DNA of 64,000 bases from Parastagonospora avenae f. sp. tritici 18332-5 (taxonomy: Eukaryota > Ascomycota > Dothideomycetes > Pleosporales > Phaeosphaeriaceae): assembly GCA_022559985.1 (NCBI GenBank), contig JAFJTR010000043.1:186001-250000 (forward strand), read 5' to 3'. The notes under the pieces are model-generated. The model saw only the letters and a program-made list of their open reading frames with translations. It made no database searches and was not told the DNA's origin. The translations under genes were made by a program, and so were the position numbers. This document shows positions 10,601 to 23,530 of the stretch, one piece after another (the stretch's first letter is position 1; the number at the start of each line of letters is the position of its first letter).

Positions 10601-13600
10601 TTGGTCAGCTTTTCCTGCTGTGGGAGGGTCCTGGTCAACGAAGAAATCGGCACATCGACGTCCATGGCATCGGTGTCGCCGTTCGATTCCGGCTTTTCGG
10701 CATCGGCCTTGCCTGTCGCACTTGCAGTGATAACATAACCTTTAGCACGTCCTGCCCTGTTCAACCCGTCCATCAAGCCAACAATGAGCTTGATGATAGG
10801 CTTCTGCATGTCTTCCTTACTTGACAGATAGCCTATGTAGCGCTTCAACAAGGAGCGCAACTGAGGCCACTCGAGCCATTCGACCAAAGCCGCAAGGGTC
10901 TTGATCGTCTCACCTGAGAGGCCGTCTGCGCTTTCATCGTCGGCTTTGTTGAAGACAAAGTGTTCGAGAAGTGGCAGTAGTATGTGGTAGATATTACCAC
11001 TCTTGATGTGTGAGGCGTTGGCGGCGAGACGTCGGAGGGCTCTGAGTCTACGATGTCCCTGAATATGCAGCACGTTGCTGAAGAACGATGCTTCGTCGTC
11101 TTCTGAAAGCAGAACGTGCATGTCGGCAACTGGCGGCCATTGGCTATGCTGCTTCACAAGCTGTTCGAGGACAGCTGAGAACTCAGCTCGCACAAGCTCT
11201 GAGGACTCGCGCATCCCGTTTTGGATGCCAGGCAGAATGGCTACAGAGAGGAAGTCCTTGAGATCTGCTCTCTCAGAGACCTCTACGAAGCGGCGGAGAG
11301 ACAGGGCAGCGTTAGTACGGATGCTCAACTCATCGTTGTCCTTGATCGAAAACAGCATATTGTATACCAATGGCTTCCACTGGACGAGGGAGTACGACCT
11401 GTAGGCTTCGTCGTTGATCTCGTTAAACGCACCGGAGCGACGCTCAAAGTCAGGCTCATCCAGGCGAGACTTTGCGAAAGAATTGAGATCATCACATAGT
11501 TTCGCAACATGCGACAACTCCTCCCTAGCTTGCGCAAGATCTTGTACAATGTCACAAAGAAGGACCCTGGCCGTTCGATCTTGAACGAAGGCAAACATCG
11601 GACAGATTGCGTCGAAAATGTTGTCGAACAGCTCATCCACGCCCTCACTTTCGTAGCGTTGGATGAACTCATGCAAGATCCTCAAAAGCCCCAATTTTGT
11701 CCGAGGGTTCACGCGCTTTGAAGGCTGACGGAGGAGGAATGTGGCGATCTCAATCATACTGCGCGACTCAGTAGAGCCGACGATGTGTGGTGCCATATCC
11801 GCGACGGTTTGGACCCCAGACTCGAGCACTTCTTTGCTAGGGCTCTGTCGCAGGAGAGCACCAACCTTGCTGAGTATTGCATTGGAGTAAGGTTGAATGA
11901 TGTCTGTATGTATGCGGTTGATCAAGATCTTGGTCTCGGTCGCTGGAGTCTTGTCGTCGCTGACCACGAGACGAATAATGTTGCCCAGGATGTCGTCCAA
12001 CACGAATTTCCTAACTTCGTCCTTTGCGGAAGGAACCTCCAGGCATTCCATGACCTTGGTTAGAATCGTTTCGTTGTGCTCGACCAGGAAAGGCGCAGTC
12101 AAAAGAGACTTAGCCCAAGCAGCAAACAACCGCAGAAGGCCGGACACGGACTGCGCAGTCTCTATGGGTAAATTCTCAAGTCTAGGCTCGATCAGCTCAT
12201 GCACGATGGCTGCCGAGTAAGGGTGCCAGTCATGCTCTGGGCAGCTCTCAGACAAGCGTGCCAGAATGTGTAGTGAGCGCTGGCGCACTGTCTTGAGAAG
12301 TGAAAGCTTCATAGTCCGGCCTTCGGGCTCGCCCTCGCTCTGTTTTACGGTCGGTGAGGAAGATAGACTTCGGGAAGCTTTGATGAGACAGTACAAGACT
12401 GGGTCAACGACGGTGCCTGTGAAAGGATTGAAGGTGGTTTGGAACGTGCTGATCAAGTCGTCCAGCATGTTCAGCATACCAACTTGTTTCCGTGTGTCGA
12501 TCAAATCTCTCTGTAACAGGTCTTCATCGAGTTCACTGTCCTTTAAAACTGATATGCCGCCCAGAGGCCCGAATGCTATGCGTAAGAACTGGCGAATAGC
12601 GTCGTCTCCGAACCGTGTCTTCAAGCTCACAAACACAGATTTTCTCTTGGACTCTAGTCCTCGCTTTCCGGCAATGACTTTGCCATACAAGAGGCGGAGA
12701 ACGATCGGCATGATACGTTCCAGGTCTGAGTCTTGAATCTCGCCTTCGCTAAGAAACACGGGCAGCTCATCTCTGAACCGGGCGTCGTCGAGTAGATTCA
12801 TCAGATCCTCTTTGTATGGAGAGATGGCAGGGTCCTTCCAGGTCAAGAGTGCTTGGAGTGCAGCCTTCTGAATCTCAAGATCACCATTGCCCAGCAACGT
12901 GAGCAGAGCTTCGCGAACCTCGTCCGATCGATACAGCACTTTTGGGTTGTTGAACTTTGAGAAAAGCGACAGCATGGCTTTCTGGTCTTTCCTCACCCAA
13001 CGTTGCCCTGGATCAAGCTGCGTGTCTTCGGAGACATGATCATCAGCTTCCGAGACCGGCGCCGGATGATCGAGTGCCCAATCAAGCAGGATCGGTACCA
13101 GTAGGCGCGATCGTTTTTCTGCAATGTGCGGCAGAGTATTGATCAGCCTGAGAGACTGACTCCGGCTAGAGGAATTGACAAAAGGTATCCTGGCATGCTT
13201 CTCTCCAAACATGGATTCGAGTTGGGCTTGGACATCTCCAGAAAGCGATTCAGTCCGCGAAACAACATCTTGTATCTCAGCAACGTTCGTGCATTCGAAC
13301 TCAGTGACGTAGCGGCGTGGTGCAGCATTGTTGCTTGAAGAGGCCATCACAACGGCGTCGGGGTCAACAGAAGTTTTCAACCAGTCGAAAGCGATTTGTG
13401 TGACATGACCTTCTCCATCCTTGGTTTCGCATATGGCTTTCAAAGCTGAGCAAGCGTCATCCCAAACAGAGGCCAGGCGAACTTGCAGCAGACCAAAACA
13501 GAACATTGGCATTGCTTCTCCGATCCACTCATCGGAAGCAACTGATGGGTAAAGCTTTGCGAGCTGTCCCACGCGCATAGAAATGGAGCGCTGGTGTTCC

Positions 13601-15700
13601 AGTGTGAGTGGCGTTTGTTCGATCAGGGTTGCCACAGAGATGATATGTCGCAAGTCTTTGCTCTTCCCAGCGAGCAAGTCTAGAATTTTGAGTGCGGTGA
13701 GCCTCAACTCGTGAGAAGGTGAGCCTAAGCAGCGCATAAGTGCTTGCTTCAAGAGATCAATGTGTGATCCTTCCAAAGAGAGGCTATCCTTCTCTTTCTT
13801 CGCCAAGACAAGCAGGGCTCTCCAAAATGACACAGAATGGCCACATCTCAAAGACACTTGGCAAAGCGCAGGCCAAAAATCCACTGTGGACTTCTTGTCG
13901 GTGCTGTGCTCTACAAAGAAATGGAATCCGGCACCGAGAGCAAATAAGTTGACCGGCTGGAGAGGTTCGGCATCATCAAGGTTCACGGAGCGTTTCAATA
14001 GATCCCCAAGATCCCTTTGTAGTTTGCCTATCTGTTCTTGTTTGATGCTCAGTACGAGAGTCGTGTCCAGCAAAGCGTTGCAGTAGTGGGCCAGCTGAGA
14101 CGACTCTTGACTAAGTCTCGCAGCCTTGGTCAGCTGCTCAAAAGGTTGGACCAGGAGATTTTGCCAGCGCTCGGAAGGCTGCAAAGCTGTGTTGGGTACT
14201 AAGCCGCTTTGGCATAGCTGCGGTAAGACAGCGCACAGCTCTGGCCCATGCTCGTGTGCTTTCTGGACAATAAATCTATGTGATTTTAGCAAAACTTCGC
14301 GCTCAATATCGAACGTTCACATACCTTTTGAAATACGGGAGCAGCAGCGATTTGAAGCGGTCTACACCAAGGCTCGCAAATAGATTGCAAAATGACAGAA
14401 AGAATTTCTCCCATGATCCCTGACTTAGCAGTTCAAGTAGCTTTTCATACGGGATTGAGGCGTCCAGGGCGCAGTATTGGAAGACAACGGAGACCGCGGA
14501 AAGCATATGCCAGGCAGTCTCAGTATCTAGGTCGGTACCTTCAACGGATTTGACGAGAAGGTCAGTGCATTGCAAAATAGGCCTCCAGTCCAATATCCGT
14601 GTGCCCTGTCGTACACCACAAACGATGAAAAGCAGGCGTGCGGACAGCCCTGAGTACTCTTGGCTTGACACTACAGACTCGATTTGAGCAAAGACCTCGC
14701 CAAGTAATGGTTCGAAGTTCTCGGCATCGGTGTGGTGGATAATCGCAGTAAGGACGCCCACAAGGATGGATTCGAGAGGCGGACTACGAAGTCTAGCGTG
14801 CTCTTCGCGGTAAGTCTCCGCCAAAAGCTCTTGTAAAATGGCCGGGGCGCTCGAGTGGAAGCCTCTTTTTACGCCCTTCAGGGAGTCAGCCAGCAGATAC
14901 ATTAGGCCATTCTGGAAGTCGTAGTCCTTCGCGGAGCCTTGTAAGTCCTCCACGTGCTTCGAGATGTGGCTGACGATTAATCGCAACGGCGTCTTGTCCC
15001 TATGGTAGCCGGCGCCAGCTTTGCGGATCAAGAAGCTGAGTGATTCGGCGGCAAATCGCGAGACAAATGCCTTTTGACGTTCTTTCCCCAGCAGAGGCGA
15101 GATGAGATTGAACACGGGTCTGAGATCCGGCACCAGTAACCGGGATAGGTATTTGAACAGCCAGGCCAGGCATGCAAAGCTCCATTCAATCACTTCCACA
15201 TCGGCATGGGTGGCTGCCAGACGCGCGACGACCGTAACAGCCTGCTCGAAGTGCTTTTCGAACCGTTCCCCGAGATCGTGCGCCAGATGTGCCAAGAGGC
15301 TCAGCAGCGGTTCCTCTGCAAATTTATCCCCCTTCTCTATGTATTCGACGAGCAGCTCCATAATGCGATCGCTGTGGTGGAGGACTTGCGGGAGGCTGTC
15401 GCATAGTGACGCGACTCGGCGGGCAAAGATGGAGAATCCCTCGGACAGGTTGAGCTCCCTCCATTCGTTGAAGGCGTCTCTGAAGTAGGAGAAGGTGGCT
15501 TCGAGTTCGGCATCGTCGAGGATCGTGCTGCGACCGCGGCGAACAGGCTCAATCTTGATTTGCGCAATGCGCTGCGAGAAGCCCTTGAAGGTGTGGTTTC
15601 GGGTCGATTCGGTGCCACCTTTTACTCGCTTTGGGGCTTTTCGTGAGTCGCGCAGCTTCGGAGCTGGCTTTCCTTGGGTTCCCCTTGACATGGCTGCCAT
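7693..15700 (-). CDS. UTP20: U3 snoRNP / SSU processome protein Utp20 (DRIM)
   Basis: A very large HEAT-repeat protein of the 90S pre-ribosome, needed for U3-dependent cleavage of pre-rRNA and 18S maturation in the nucleolus. The N-terminal block HTFKGFSQRIAQIKIEPVRR is characteristic. Helical repeats fill the rest, and a Lys/Arg-rich C-terminus (ERREERRRKRKVEAIVDPER, then KRVKRKEKG) resembles a nucleolar signal. One 49-bp intron at 14276-14324 (phase 2, YFKR to FIVQKA) gives about 2652 residues, against about 2490 in yeast and 2785 in human. I chose the Met at 15700 (MAAMSRG). The frame stays open upstream to 15811, but those 37 codons look like leader. It is divergent from the Drn1-like gene, with 180 bp between the starts. 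Confidence 0.95.
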
Positions 15701-15880
15701 GGTAGTAAGTGGGAGGAAGTCTGCTGTGGCTGCGGTGATGTTCGTGCTCCACTTACTTTTTTCGCGCCTCCAGTCCAGCTTTTTGACGCTTATCGATACC
15801 GCTAGCGTCACTTCCGATTCGCCAACATATTATTGATCCAGGTCAACACCACGCGACTATCACGAGTCCAGTAACACACC

Positions 15881-17560
15881 ATGGCCTCAAAAATGTGAGT
15901 CGGAGACTATCCCGGAGCTGACCATATATATGCTAACCAACACAGCGTGGTCGTGGGCGATGTGAACGGCCAGTTCAGGACAGTCTTCCAGAAGCTGGGA
16001 GCACTGCACGCGAAGAACAACTTTGCCTTTGCCATTATAGCTGGAAGCCTCTTTGGTGATGCTGGGGATATCAACAGCGTGGGCCAATCGGATGTACAGC
16101 TATTGATCGACGGTAAGATCGAAGTGCCATTGCCAAGCTACTTTGCTCTCACTAGTCGCCCTCTTCCTCCGGCAGTCGTGGAGAAACTCGAGTCTTCAAA
16201 TGATGAACTCTGCTCGAACCTGTTCTTTCTAGGCAAGCGCAGTGTCACGAAGACTTCTGAAAATATACGAATCGTGGCGCTGGGTGGGCAATTGGACCCC
16301 AACATCATTGCAGGTCAATCCAAGGACAAGTATCCCCCGTTCTATGGAGAATCAGATGCCAAAACACTTCGTGGTGCGACAACAGCCGACATTCTCATCA
16401 CTAATGAGTGGCCGGAGGATATACGGAAGCGGTCCAGGGTAGAGTTCCAGCCAGACTCACAGCCCCAGTCGCAACAATGCATCGCCGACCTGGATGTGGT
16501 GATGAAGCCCAGGTACCACTTCTCTACATCTGGCGGCACATTCTATGAGCGAGAACCTTTTTTCCACGCTCCGAGCGATGGGACCGACAACCTCTACCCC
16601 ATCACGCGTTTCATCAGTATGGCTGCCTACGGTAATGCAAACAAGCAGAAATGGATTTACGCGTTCTCGATAGATCCGTCCGCAAGCCATCCCGCATCAC
16701 CGCCCGCCGGCGCAACCGCGTGTCCGGTCACTTTATCAGAGAAAAAGCGCCCAGCGCCTGAGCACCGCGAACAGGCATTAGTATATGACGACGGAACTCG
16801 CGGCCGGAGATCGAACAAGCGACGTAAAGGCGAGAGTCGAGGTCCTTTGTCGGCATCCGAGTGCTTCTTCTGTTTGGCGAACGAGAATATTGCCACGCAT
16901 CTAGTCACGTCTATTGGCGACAATGCGTATGTGACGACTGCGAAAGGGCCGTTGTCAACATCGCAAACCTTTCCAAAGCTCGGGTTTCCCTGTCACATGC
17001 TCATCATCCCCTTCACTCATCAACCGACTCTGGGCTCTATGGAAGAGGAGGAACGCCAGGCGACATACGGCGAGATGCAAAAGTATCGGGTGGCAATGAA
17101 CACCATGCTCAAATCCGTTGCCAACGAAGACTATGGCTCTGTGACGTGGGAAGTGAGCAAGTCCAGTCTACCACATACGCACTGGCAGTATTTACCTGTT
17201 CCCACGGACCTCATCAGGAAGGGACTGGTAGAAGCTGCATTTAAAGCCCTAGCAGAGAACATGCACTGGCCGAAGTTCGAAAAAGAGGACGTTGCAGATG
17301 GTTTCGAGGAAACGAGCGACTTCTTCCGCATCCTAGTCTGGGATCCAGCAAACGATCCTTCAAAGCAGACGAGCTATGTTCTGCGCTTCGACGAGACGAT
17401 TCGATTCCATAGCCAATTCGGTCGCGAAGTCGTTGCGAAACTATTGAGGCTCGACCAGAGGATCGATTGGCGAGATTGCGGTCAGACACAGGCTCAAGAG
17501 GAGCAAGACGTGGCAAAGTTCAAAGGAGCCTTCCAAGAGTTTGATTTTGCGTCCGACTGA
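15881..17560 (+). CDS. DRN1: CwfJ/Cwf19-family protein, Drn1-like debranching cofactor
   Basis: Predicted 542 residues. ATG 15881 is followed by a 51-bp intron (15895-15945, GTGAGT, TGCTAAC branch, CACAG) that joins MASK to IVVVGDVNGQ. The N-terminal half is a calcineurin-like, metallophosphoesterase-derived domain (VVVGDVNGQF, FAIIAGSLFG, ADILITNEWP). A middle nuclear basic segment (RGRRSNKRRKGESRG) follows. The C-terminal half has CwfJ domains 1 and 2: SASECFFCLAN, the HIT-like GFPCHMLIIPFTHQPT and WEVSKSSLPHTHWQYLPVP. Yeast Drn1 binds the lariat-debranching enzyme Dbr1, so a role in intron-lariat turnover is expected. The active-site chemistry of the phosphoesterase domain is probably degenerate, as in the family. 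Confidence 0.9.
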
Positions 17561-18899
17561 ACTCAGAGGATTAGGCGTAAACAATAAGTGTGCATATGAA
17601 TTGAAGCCTTTCCAGGGATGACGTACCAGTCTTCCATGTGCAATTGAGCAGCGCAATGTCAGGTCACCCTGCCTCGACTCCCACGACTGTCTTCCACGCA
17701 GCACCTCAGTTCTCGTAGGTGCTGAAGTCAGCCAAGACGTCGCTGCCTCGGACATACTCAATACGGCATCTTGTGAGACGGCATGGATCACAGCACTAAA
17801 GGCTTGGACGACAAGTCCCGGATCTGCCGGTTGGCCGAGACGCGTACTTGTGTCATCCTCATACCATCTCGTCACTCTCCTTGCGCGTAGAAAACAAAAT
17901 TGAAGACAGTCGTCATTTGAGACACACAAACAAGAATGATATGAGGTTGTCTCCCAAACACGGCGTGTAATTCTACTTGCGTCTTGGCATTACTCTTCAC
18001 GGCCAATGCTAGCTGTTCTTCGACAAGACGTGCTCTTGGCATCAAGCAGCTCGCACGTGTGATTAGCAGCGGGGTTTACAAGCCACCTAAATAAAGGTGT
18101 AACCGTGCGACGTGCGATGCCGGCATCGCGATTTCTCCATGCACACACCCCAAACCTTGATTCCTCACGTTTAGCTTATCTGTAGTCTCATTCGCTTTTC
18201 CATCTCCCACTAACACTTTACAAGGCATCGTCCCGTACCGCAAGAAGCGCCGCTGTTTTGCTCGCTCCGGAGTTTCATATGCAGCGCCAATCAAGACGGC
18301 GATCTACATGAGCCCCGCGGCCAACCACGAGTCGCGATAAGGGCACCTGCGCCTTCCAGTCTCACCCCTCCAACCACAACACTTTCAGTCAAACGCCAGT
18401 AATCTTCCCGCTGTCCAGTTGTTGCCCTAGGTCATGCAGTAGGTCGGAGCCGTGGCCGCGAATGGAAGCTCAACCTCATTCTCTTTATATGCGTAGACGA
18501 TCAGGTACGGCATCGCCTACGCAACACGAGTAAGCAGAAGATGGACACGCCGAACATCCTTGGCCACTAGCTTGACCTGCCTATTGCGGTGTGTAGACTA
18601 CGGTCCGCCATGTCCCAGCGCGTGATACAGAGGTAAGGGCGCTGGTCAAACGGCACGCGTGGTGCTTATCATTGGTGTTGAAGATGGTTATTGTGTTTGG
18701 CACCATCAAACGGGCCGTTGGAGAGTGTGTAGTGGGAGATTGGGTCGACCGTTGCAGTCAGCAACGCCTAGATATATAAGTCAGGCACGCGCCGAACCAA
18801 AGGAAGAGGGCAGGACGAAGACTTGACACATCTTCGACTTCGACTTCAGCTCATCAGCCAGCGCCCAGCTCTTCCATTGCAACTGCTCTTGCCGTCACC
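17561..18899. other. Intergenic region with TATA box for the secreted nuclease
   Basis: About 1.3 kb without a credible gene; antisense open frames here are short. TATATAAG at 18773-18780, about 120 bp before the next ATG, is a plausible core promoter element for the secreted nuclease gene. The pyrimidine-rich stretch before the ATG fits a fungal transcription start region. Confidence 0.5.
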
Positions 18900-19579
18900 A
18901 TGAAGTCCGCCATCCTTCTCACCATCGCCTCGGCGACTCTCATTTCTGCTGCCCCAGCACCCGTCCACCTCACTGCTCGCGCGCCGCCCAACGTTCCCTC
19001 CGCCAGCCAAGCCCGCACTCAGCTCGCAGGACTGACTGTTGCTGCTCAGGGCCCGCAGGACGGCTACTCTCGCGACCTGTTCCCGCACTGGATCACCCAA
19101 TCCGGAGCCTGCAACACGCGTGAAGAGGTCCTCAAGCGTGATGGTACCAACGTCGTGACCAACTCCGCGTGCGCAAGCACCAGCGGAAGCTGGGCCAGCC
19201 CTTACGACGGTGCAACCTGGACCGCTGCCGCAGATGTTGATATCGACCACATGGTGCCCTTGAGCAATGCTTGGAAGGTATAACTATCATCCAACTCCTC
19301 TTACCTCTCAGCACTAACACCACTCAGTCTGGAGCCGCATCATGGACCACTGCCCGTCGTCAGGCCTTCGCCAACGACCTGACCAACCCACAACTCCTGG
19401 CTGTCACTGACAACGTCAACCAAGCCAAGGGCGACAAGGGCCCCGAGGACTGGAAGCCCCCGCTAACGAGCTACTACTGCACGTACTCTAGGATGTGGAT
19501 CAAGGTCAAGAGCGTGTACGGCTTGACCATTACGAGCGCGGAGAAGACTGCATTGACAAGCATGTTGGGAACGTGCTGA
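18900..19579 (+). CDS. Secreted HNH nuclease (DUF1524/GmrSD-C type)
   Basis: Two exons (intron 19278-19327, GTATAA to CTCAG) encode 209 residues. Residues 1-18 (MKSAILLTIASATLISAA) form a signal peptide, and ARA near 26-28 may be a propeptide site. The catalytic core DVDIDHMVPLSNAW (about 113-125) carries the HNH His. The second half has LLAVTDNVNQAKGDKGPEDW, the Asn/His-metal helix region of the family. Cysteines at about 71 and 91 and two in the second exon suit an extracellular fold. The enzyme is expected to hydrolyse DNA or RNA outside the cell, for nutrition or during contact with hosts or competitors. It is preceded by a clear TATA box. Confidence 0.85.
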
Positions 19580-20495
19580 GAGGGTTGAAGGAGGAAGGAG
19601 GTATATTCTATGATATCATTGAGATTTTGGAGAAATGCCATGATATAAATGCCTCCCCTTTGGTTCCTCTTGTAATGTGTGTGTTTGAGGTGGCGATGAT
19701 AAGACGCCATCTACTAAACAGTGCGTTGCTTTGTACAATTCAGTTTTCATGTTGCTTTTGAAGGTGGACTGATATCAAATACCAGGCCGGTAGGCGCTTT
19801 AGTTGTGATCGTACCTGCCAAATCCCAAAGTTGGAAGTAGCCAGTTGCTACTGTCACGCGCACGAGCTGCACGCTCCACCGTTGCTTCCGCATAGAGCAC
19901 GTTCATTACTCATCTAGCGAACACCCTGTCGAAACGAGTGGTATGAGGCAGATGTAGTACATGCTCCCGCCTTGCACAGCCTTGCCCGTACCACTCTCTC
20001 ACTAATCTGGAGTACCACCAAAAGACAGCATTACATCACGCATTGCCGAAATAGCCACGATGTGTATAAGATCTGACCACACCGCCAGATCCACCGATAT
20101 GAAATGATCCAATGGCAGTAGCGCATCCATTGAGTACAGAAGGAGCGCATGCGCCTCCAGGCGTTATCGTGATCTGCGGCGTCGAGGTCAACAACAACAC
20201 GGAAGCTGTACAGTCCCAAATTAAAGTTCCCTGGATACTCAATTCTGCATATTCGCACTTGAATCTCTCCAAAGCGGCCAACGAGGCTTGGAAGTGCCAC
20301 CCTATGAAGTATTTTGTGCTTCTGAGCCCGCCGCATTTAGCACTCGTGCGAGGAACTTCATCTCGAAAGGAATTTCCAAGTTAAGAGGGGTGTTTCTGCG
20401 GATGTAGTCTTGAGGTATAAGTATTCCTGGTTTCTTCATGTCTCGAATATCCAACAGCGACAATCACTTCACACAAAGACCAGCTAACCATCAAC
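19580..20495. other. Intergenic, with a possible decayed secreted-protein gene on the minus strand
   Basis: At 20036-20281 the minus strand is open, with compositionally protein-like text (GACAPSVLNGCATAIGSFHI, ending RGYFGNA). An ATG with MKFLARVL lies upstream near 20370, but in a different frame that stops after about 19 codons. No intron pair joins them convincingly. It may be a relic of a small secreted-protein gene; the remainder is empty. Confidence 0.3.
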
Positions 20496-21013
20496 ATGCA
20501 ATTCTCATACGCAGTGAGCATACCTCCCCCCGATAAACACTACTATACTAACCTATCCTCCAGCTCCTTCTCTCTCTCCTCAGCCTCGCCGCCGCTACTC
20601 CCCTCCCCCTCTCACCCTCCATCGTAAGCCACTCAACCACCTACACCGGTCAAGTCGAAATCTTCACGATCCCCGGCTGCCTCGACTACCGCGACCTGCC
20701 CACGCCCATCTCCACAATCCACAATGTGACCATCGGCCAATGCTACAACGCCGCCGACACGGAAATTCTCGCCAGCGTGTTTACCAGCATTCGCGCGTGG
20801 ACGCTGGGTACGCTGCCTTCCGAAGCGAGTTGCGAGACAAAAGCGTATTTTGATACGGATTGTGGGGATGCGGCGAGCGTGTCGGATAATAGGCAGATGG
20901 GGAAATGCTTCAACACGGTCGATAACCCGGCGGTGACGAAGGGGTCGGTGGGGCAGAGTTTTAGGATTGAGTGTTGTGAGGGGGATGGGAAGGGGAGTTG
21001 TGTTTTTGACTAG
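20496..21013 (+). CDS. Small cysteine-rich secreted protein (effector-like)
   Basis: ATG 20496 begins an 18-nt exon (MQFSYA). An intron at 20514-20563 (GTGAGC, ACTAAC branch, CCAG) leads to LLLSLLSLAAATPLPL, completing a signal peptide of about 18 residues. The mature part of about 135 residues holds eight cysteines (GCLDY, GQCYN, SCETK, DCGD, KCFN, ECCEGD, SCVFD). This is a disulfide-rich pattern typical of extracellular fungal proteins, including virulence effectors. I do not recognise the family. Codon use in the second half is G-rich and unlike the first half. Function is unknown. Confidence 0.75.
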
Positions 21014-21207
21014 GGAGGATGGAGGGGTTACACGGCTGGGAGGGATTGTACTTGTCGAGGTCTTGCAGGCCGATTGCATTCATTCACACTACAGTTAGCG
21101 ATAGGTGTTGGGGTGGTAATAATGAGAGGAAATTCAAAAACTTGAATGCTTTATTGTTGACTCTTTATTGTTGACGTCTATCTTCTCTGTACTTGTACTA
21201 TTCACAT

Positions 21208-23530
21208 TCACTTCCTCTCCTCAACTTGCGCCTCCTTTACATCATCCACGAAAAGCGTCTCCTGCGCACTCCAAAGCTCGCTGTACAAGCCCCCGCGATC
21301 GATCAGTTTCTCGTGCGTGCCTGATTCTGCCACATTACCCTCTCGGAGTACAATGATGACATCAGAGTCGTAGATTGTGCGCAGGCGGTGAGCGACAAAG
21401 ACCGAGGTGCGCTTCTTTTCTTTGACTAGCGAGTTGATGTGCGAGAGGAGTGTCTGCTCGGTGTGTGTGTCTAGGGCGGACGTCTGTTCGTAGTTGTTAG
21501 TAGACAGCATGGGTAGAAAGGGAAGAGGGGTACGCACTGCTTCATCAAAGAACAACAACGGCGGATCCTTGAGGATCAATCTTGCAACCGCTAGACGCTG
21601 CTTCTCTCCCCCCGAAATCATCATGCCGCGCTCTCCTACCATGGTCTTGTAACCATCGGGGAACTGGCTGATGCTCTCATGTATAGAAGCCCGTCGCGCA
21701 GCTTCATACACTTGCTCCGGCGATGCGTCTAGATTGCCGTAGTGGATGTTGTGCTCAATAGTGTTGTTGAAGAGGGGGGTGTCTTGTGGAACGACACCGA
21801 TCGCGCGGCGCAGGCTGTCGAGGGAAACGTCACGGATGTCCTGGCCGTCGATGAGAATGCGGCCTTCCTGTGCGTCGTAGTACCTGAACAGTAAGCGCAA
21901 GATGGTTGACTTTCCGCAGCCGCTGGGTCCGACGATGGCGACCTTCTTGCCAGCCGGGATGGTAAGGTTTAGGTTCTTGATGATGGGGCGGTCGGCACGG
22001 TAGCCAAACGATACATTCTCGAACTTGATCTCACCTTTGCTGAGAAGTAGAGGCGGGGCATTGGGCTTGTCGACGACCTGTACATTCACCTTTTGGAGGT
22101 TGAACAATGTCTCCATGTCGAGAAGACTTTGGCGGAGTTCGCGGTACATGGATCCGAGGAAGTTGAGAGGCACAGAGAGCTGGAAGACAAGCTGGTTCAC
22201 CATGACCAAGTCGCCAACAGTCAGTTGGCCAGTCGCGACACCGCTGCAAGCCAGATACATCATGGCCGTCAACGCAGACGAGAAGATGATGTTCTGGCCC
22301 GAGTTCAGGAAAGCGAGGGAGGTTGCAACCTTGATGGAGGCCTTCTCATAAGCCAGCAGAGAATCGTTGTAGCGACCAACCTCGTACTTCTCGTTATTGA
22401 AGTACTATCGAAGCGTTAGTGAAAGCCGCCCAAGATGGCTGGCTGTCGTACCTTGACAGCCTCGTAGTTGATCATGGAGTCGACGGCGACAGTGGCTGCC
22501 TTGTTGTCGGCAGCGTTGGCCTGCTTCCTGAACTTTGTGCGCCACGAGGTCGTGAGTATGGTGAAGGCTGAGTATGCTGCCATGGTCGTGCCGGTGATCA
22601 GGGCAAACTGCCAGCCGTATTGGTAGGTCTAGTGCTGTCAGTGGCTGCACATGTGAGATGTCAGAGACACGCACCAGTATACCACAGACTAGCGAGATCT
22701 CCAGTGCCGTCGGCAGGATGTGGAAGACCATCGAGGTCAGCAAAAAGCTGATGCCCTTGGTTCCTCGGTCAATTGCGCGTGTCAGCCCTCCAGTCTGCCT
22801 GGTGAGGTGGAAGCTCAGGTCCAGCCGGAGCAAATGCTCGTAGACACTGCACGCCACCCTCCTTATAGCTTTCTGGGCGACGCTGGCAAAGACGGCGTTC
22901 CGGAGTTCTTGGGATATGGTGGCGCCCATGCGGGTAAGGCCATCTGGTTCAATTCGTCTCAGTCATGGTGGGATGGAATTGCATTGTTTGCTGTAGCTTA
23001 CACGCCATGACCATGGAGCCTGCGACTGTCCACGCTGTTCCGCCAACCGCCACGAAGTCTATGTTCATCGAGTCTACAATGCTCTTGAAGTAGAAGGGCA
23101 CTTGGACATTGAGCAGCTTTGCGCCTATGAGCAAGGCCACGCTCAAGCCGACCCTGGCTCTCGTGCCCAGATTGTCTTTGGGCCATAGATACTGGGACAT
23201 CTCTTTCATAATCGCCCAGTCAGCCTTGCGCTGCTCCTTGTTGCTCAATGTCTGTTCCTGCAGCAGCGGGTCCGTCTTTGCGACCTTGGCCGTGGCGGGG
23301 TCATTGGCAGGTTTGGCGGCTTTGGCGGCTTTGGCGGCTTTGGTGTCTGCAATGGCCGTCTTGGAGCCGGGCGGCGGCCGTTGACCGTGCACATCTTTTC
23401 TGTGAAGGGGAGAACTGGTGAAGACGCGCTGGGCATAGAATGGTGACAGGCGCAAGCTCAAGCTCGTAGCTCGGAGGCTCGGCCGGTGCGCGGCGCGGGC
23501 AAGAGGAGGAATTAACATGGCAAAAGTCAC
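21208..23530 (-). CDS. ATM1: Mitochondrial inner-membrane ABC transporter Atm1
   Basis: Five exons (introns 21484-21537, 22405-22451, 22629-22674, 22944-23001) give about 705 residues. This is a half-size ABC exporter of the mitochondrial inner membrane that supplies a sulfur/glutathione species for cytosolic Fe-S cluster assembly. An Arg/Ser-rich, acid-poor presequence (residues 1-50) fits matrix import. The membrane domain runs through about 130-400 (TRMGATISQELRNAVF, SFHLTRQTGGLTRAIDRG, DSMINYEAVKYFNNEKYEV). The nucleotide-binding domain has Walker A GPSGCGKST (about 484), signature MISGGEKQRLA (about 588), Walker B LLFFDEA (about 608) and the H-loop FVAHRL. A run of AAKAAKAAK near residue 70 is low complexity. 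It is divergent from AIM24, with 264 bp between the starts. Confidence 0.95.

Noticed and set aside
7670..14086. Many plus-strand open frames of 60-186 codons across UTP20
   Set aside because: Antisense shadows of a confirmed 2652-codon gene.
20036..20336. Minus-strand frames as a complete secreted-protein gene
   Set aside because: No start with signal peptide joins the frame by a credible intron; reported only as a possible relic.
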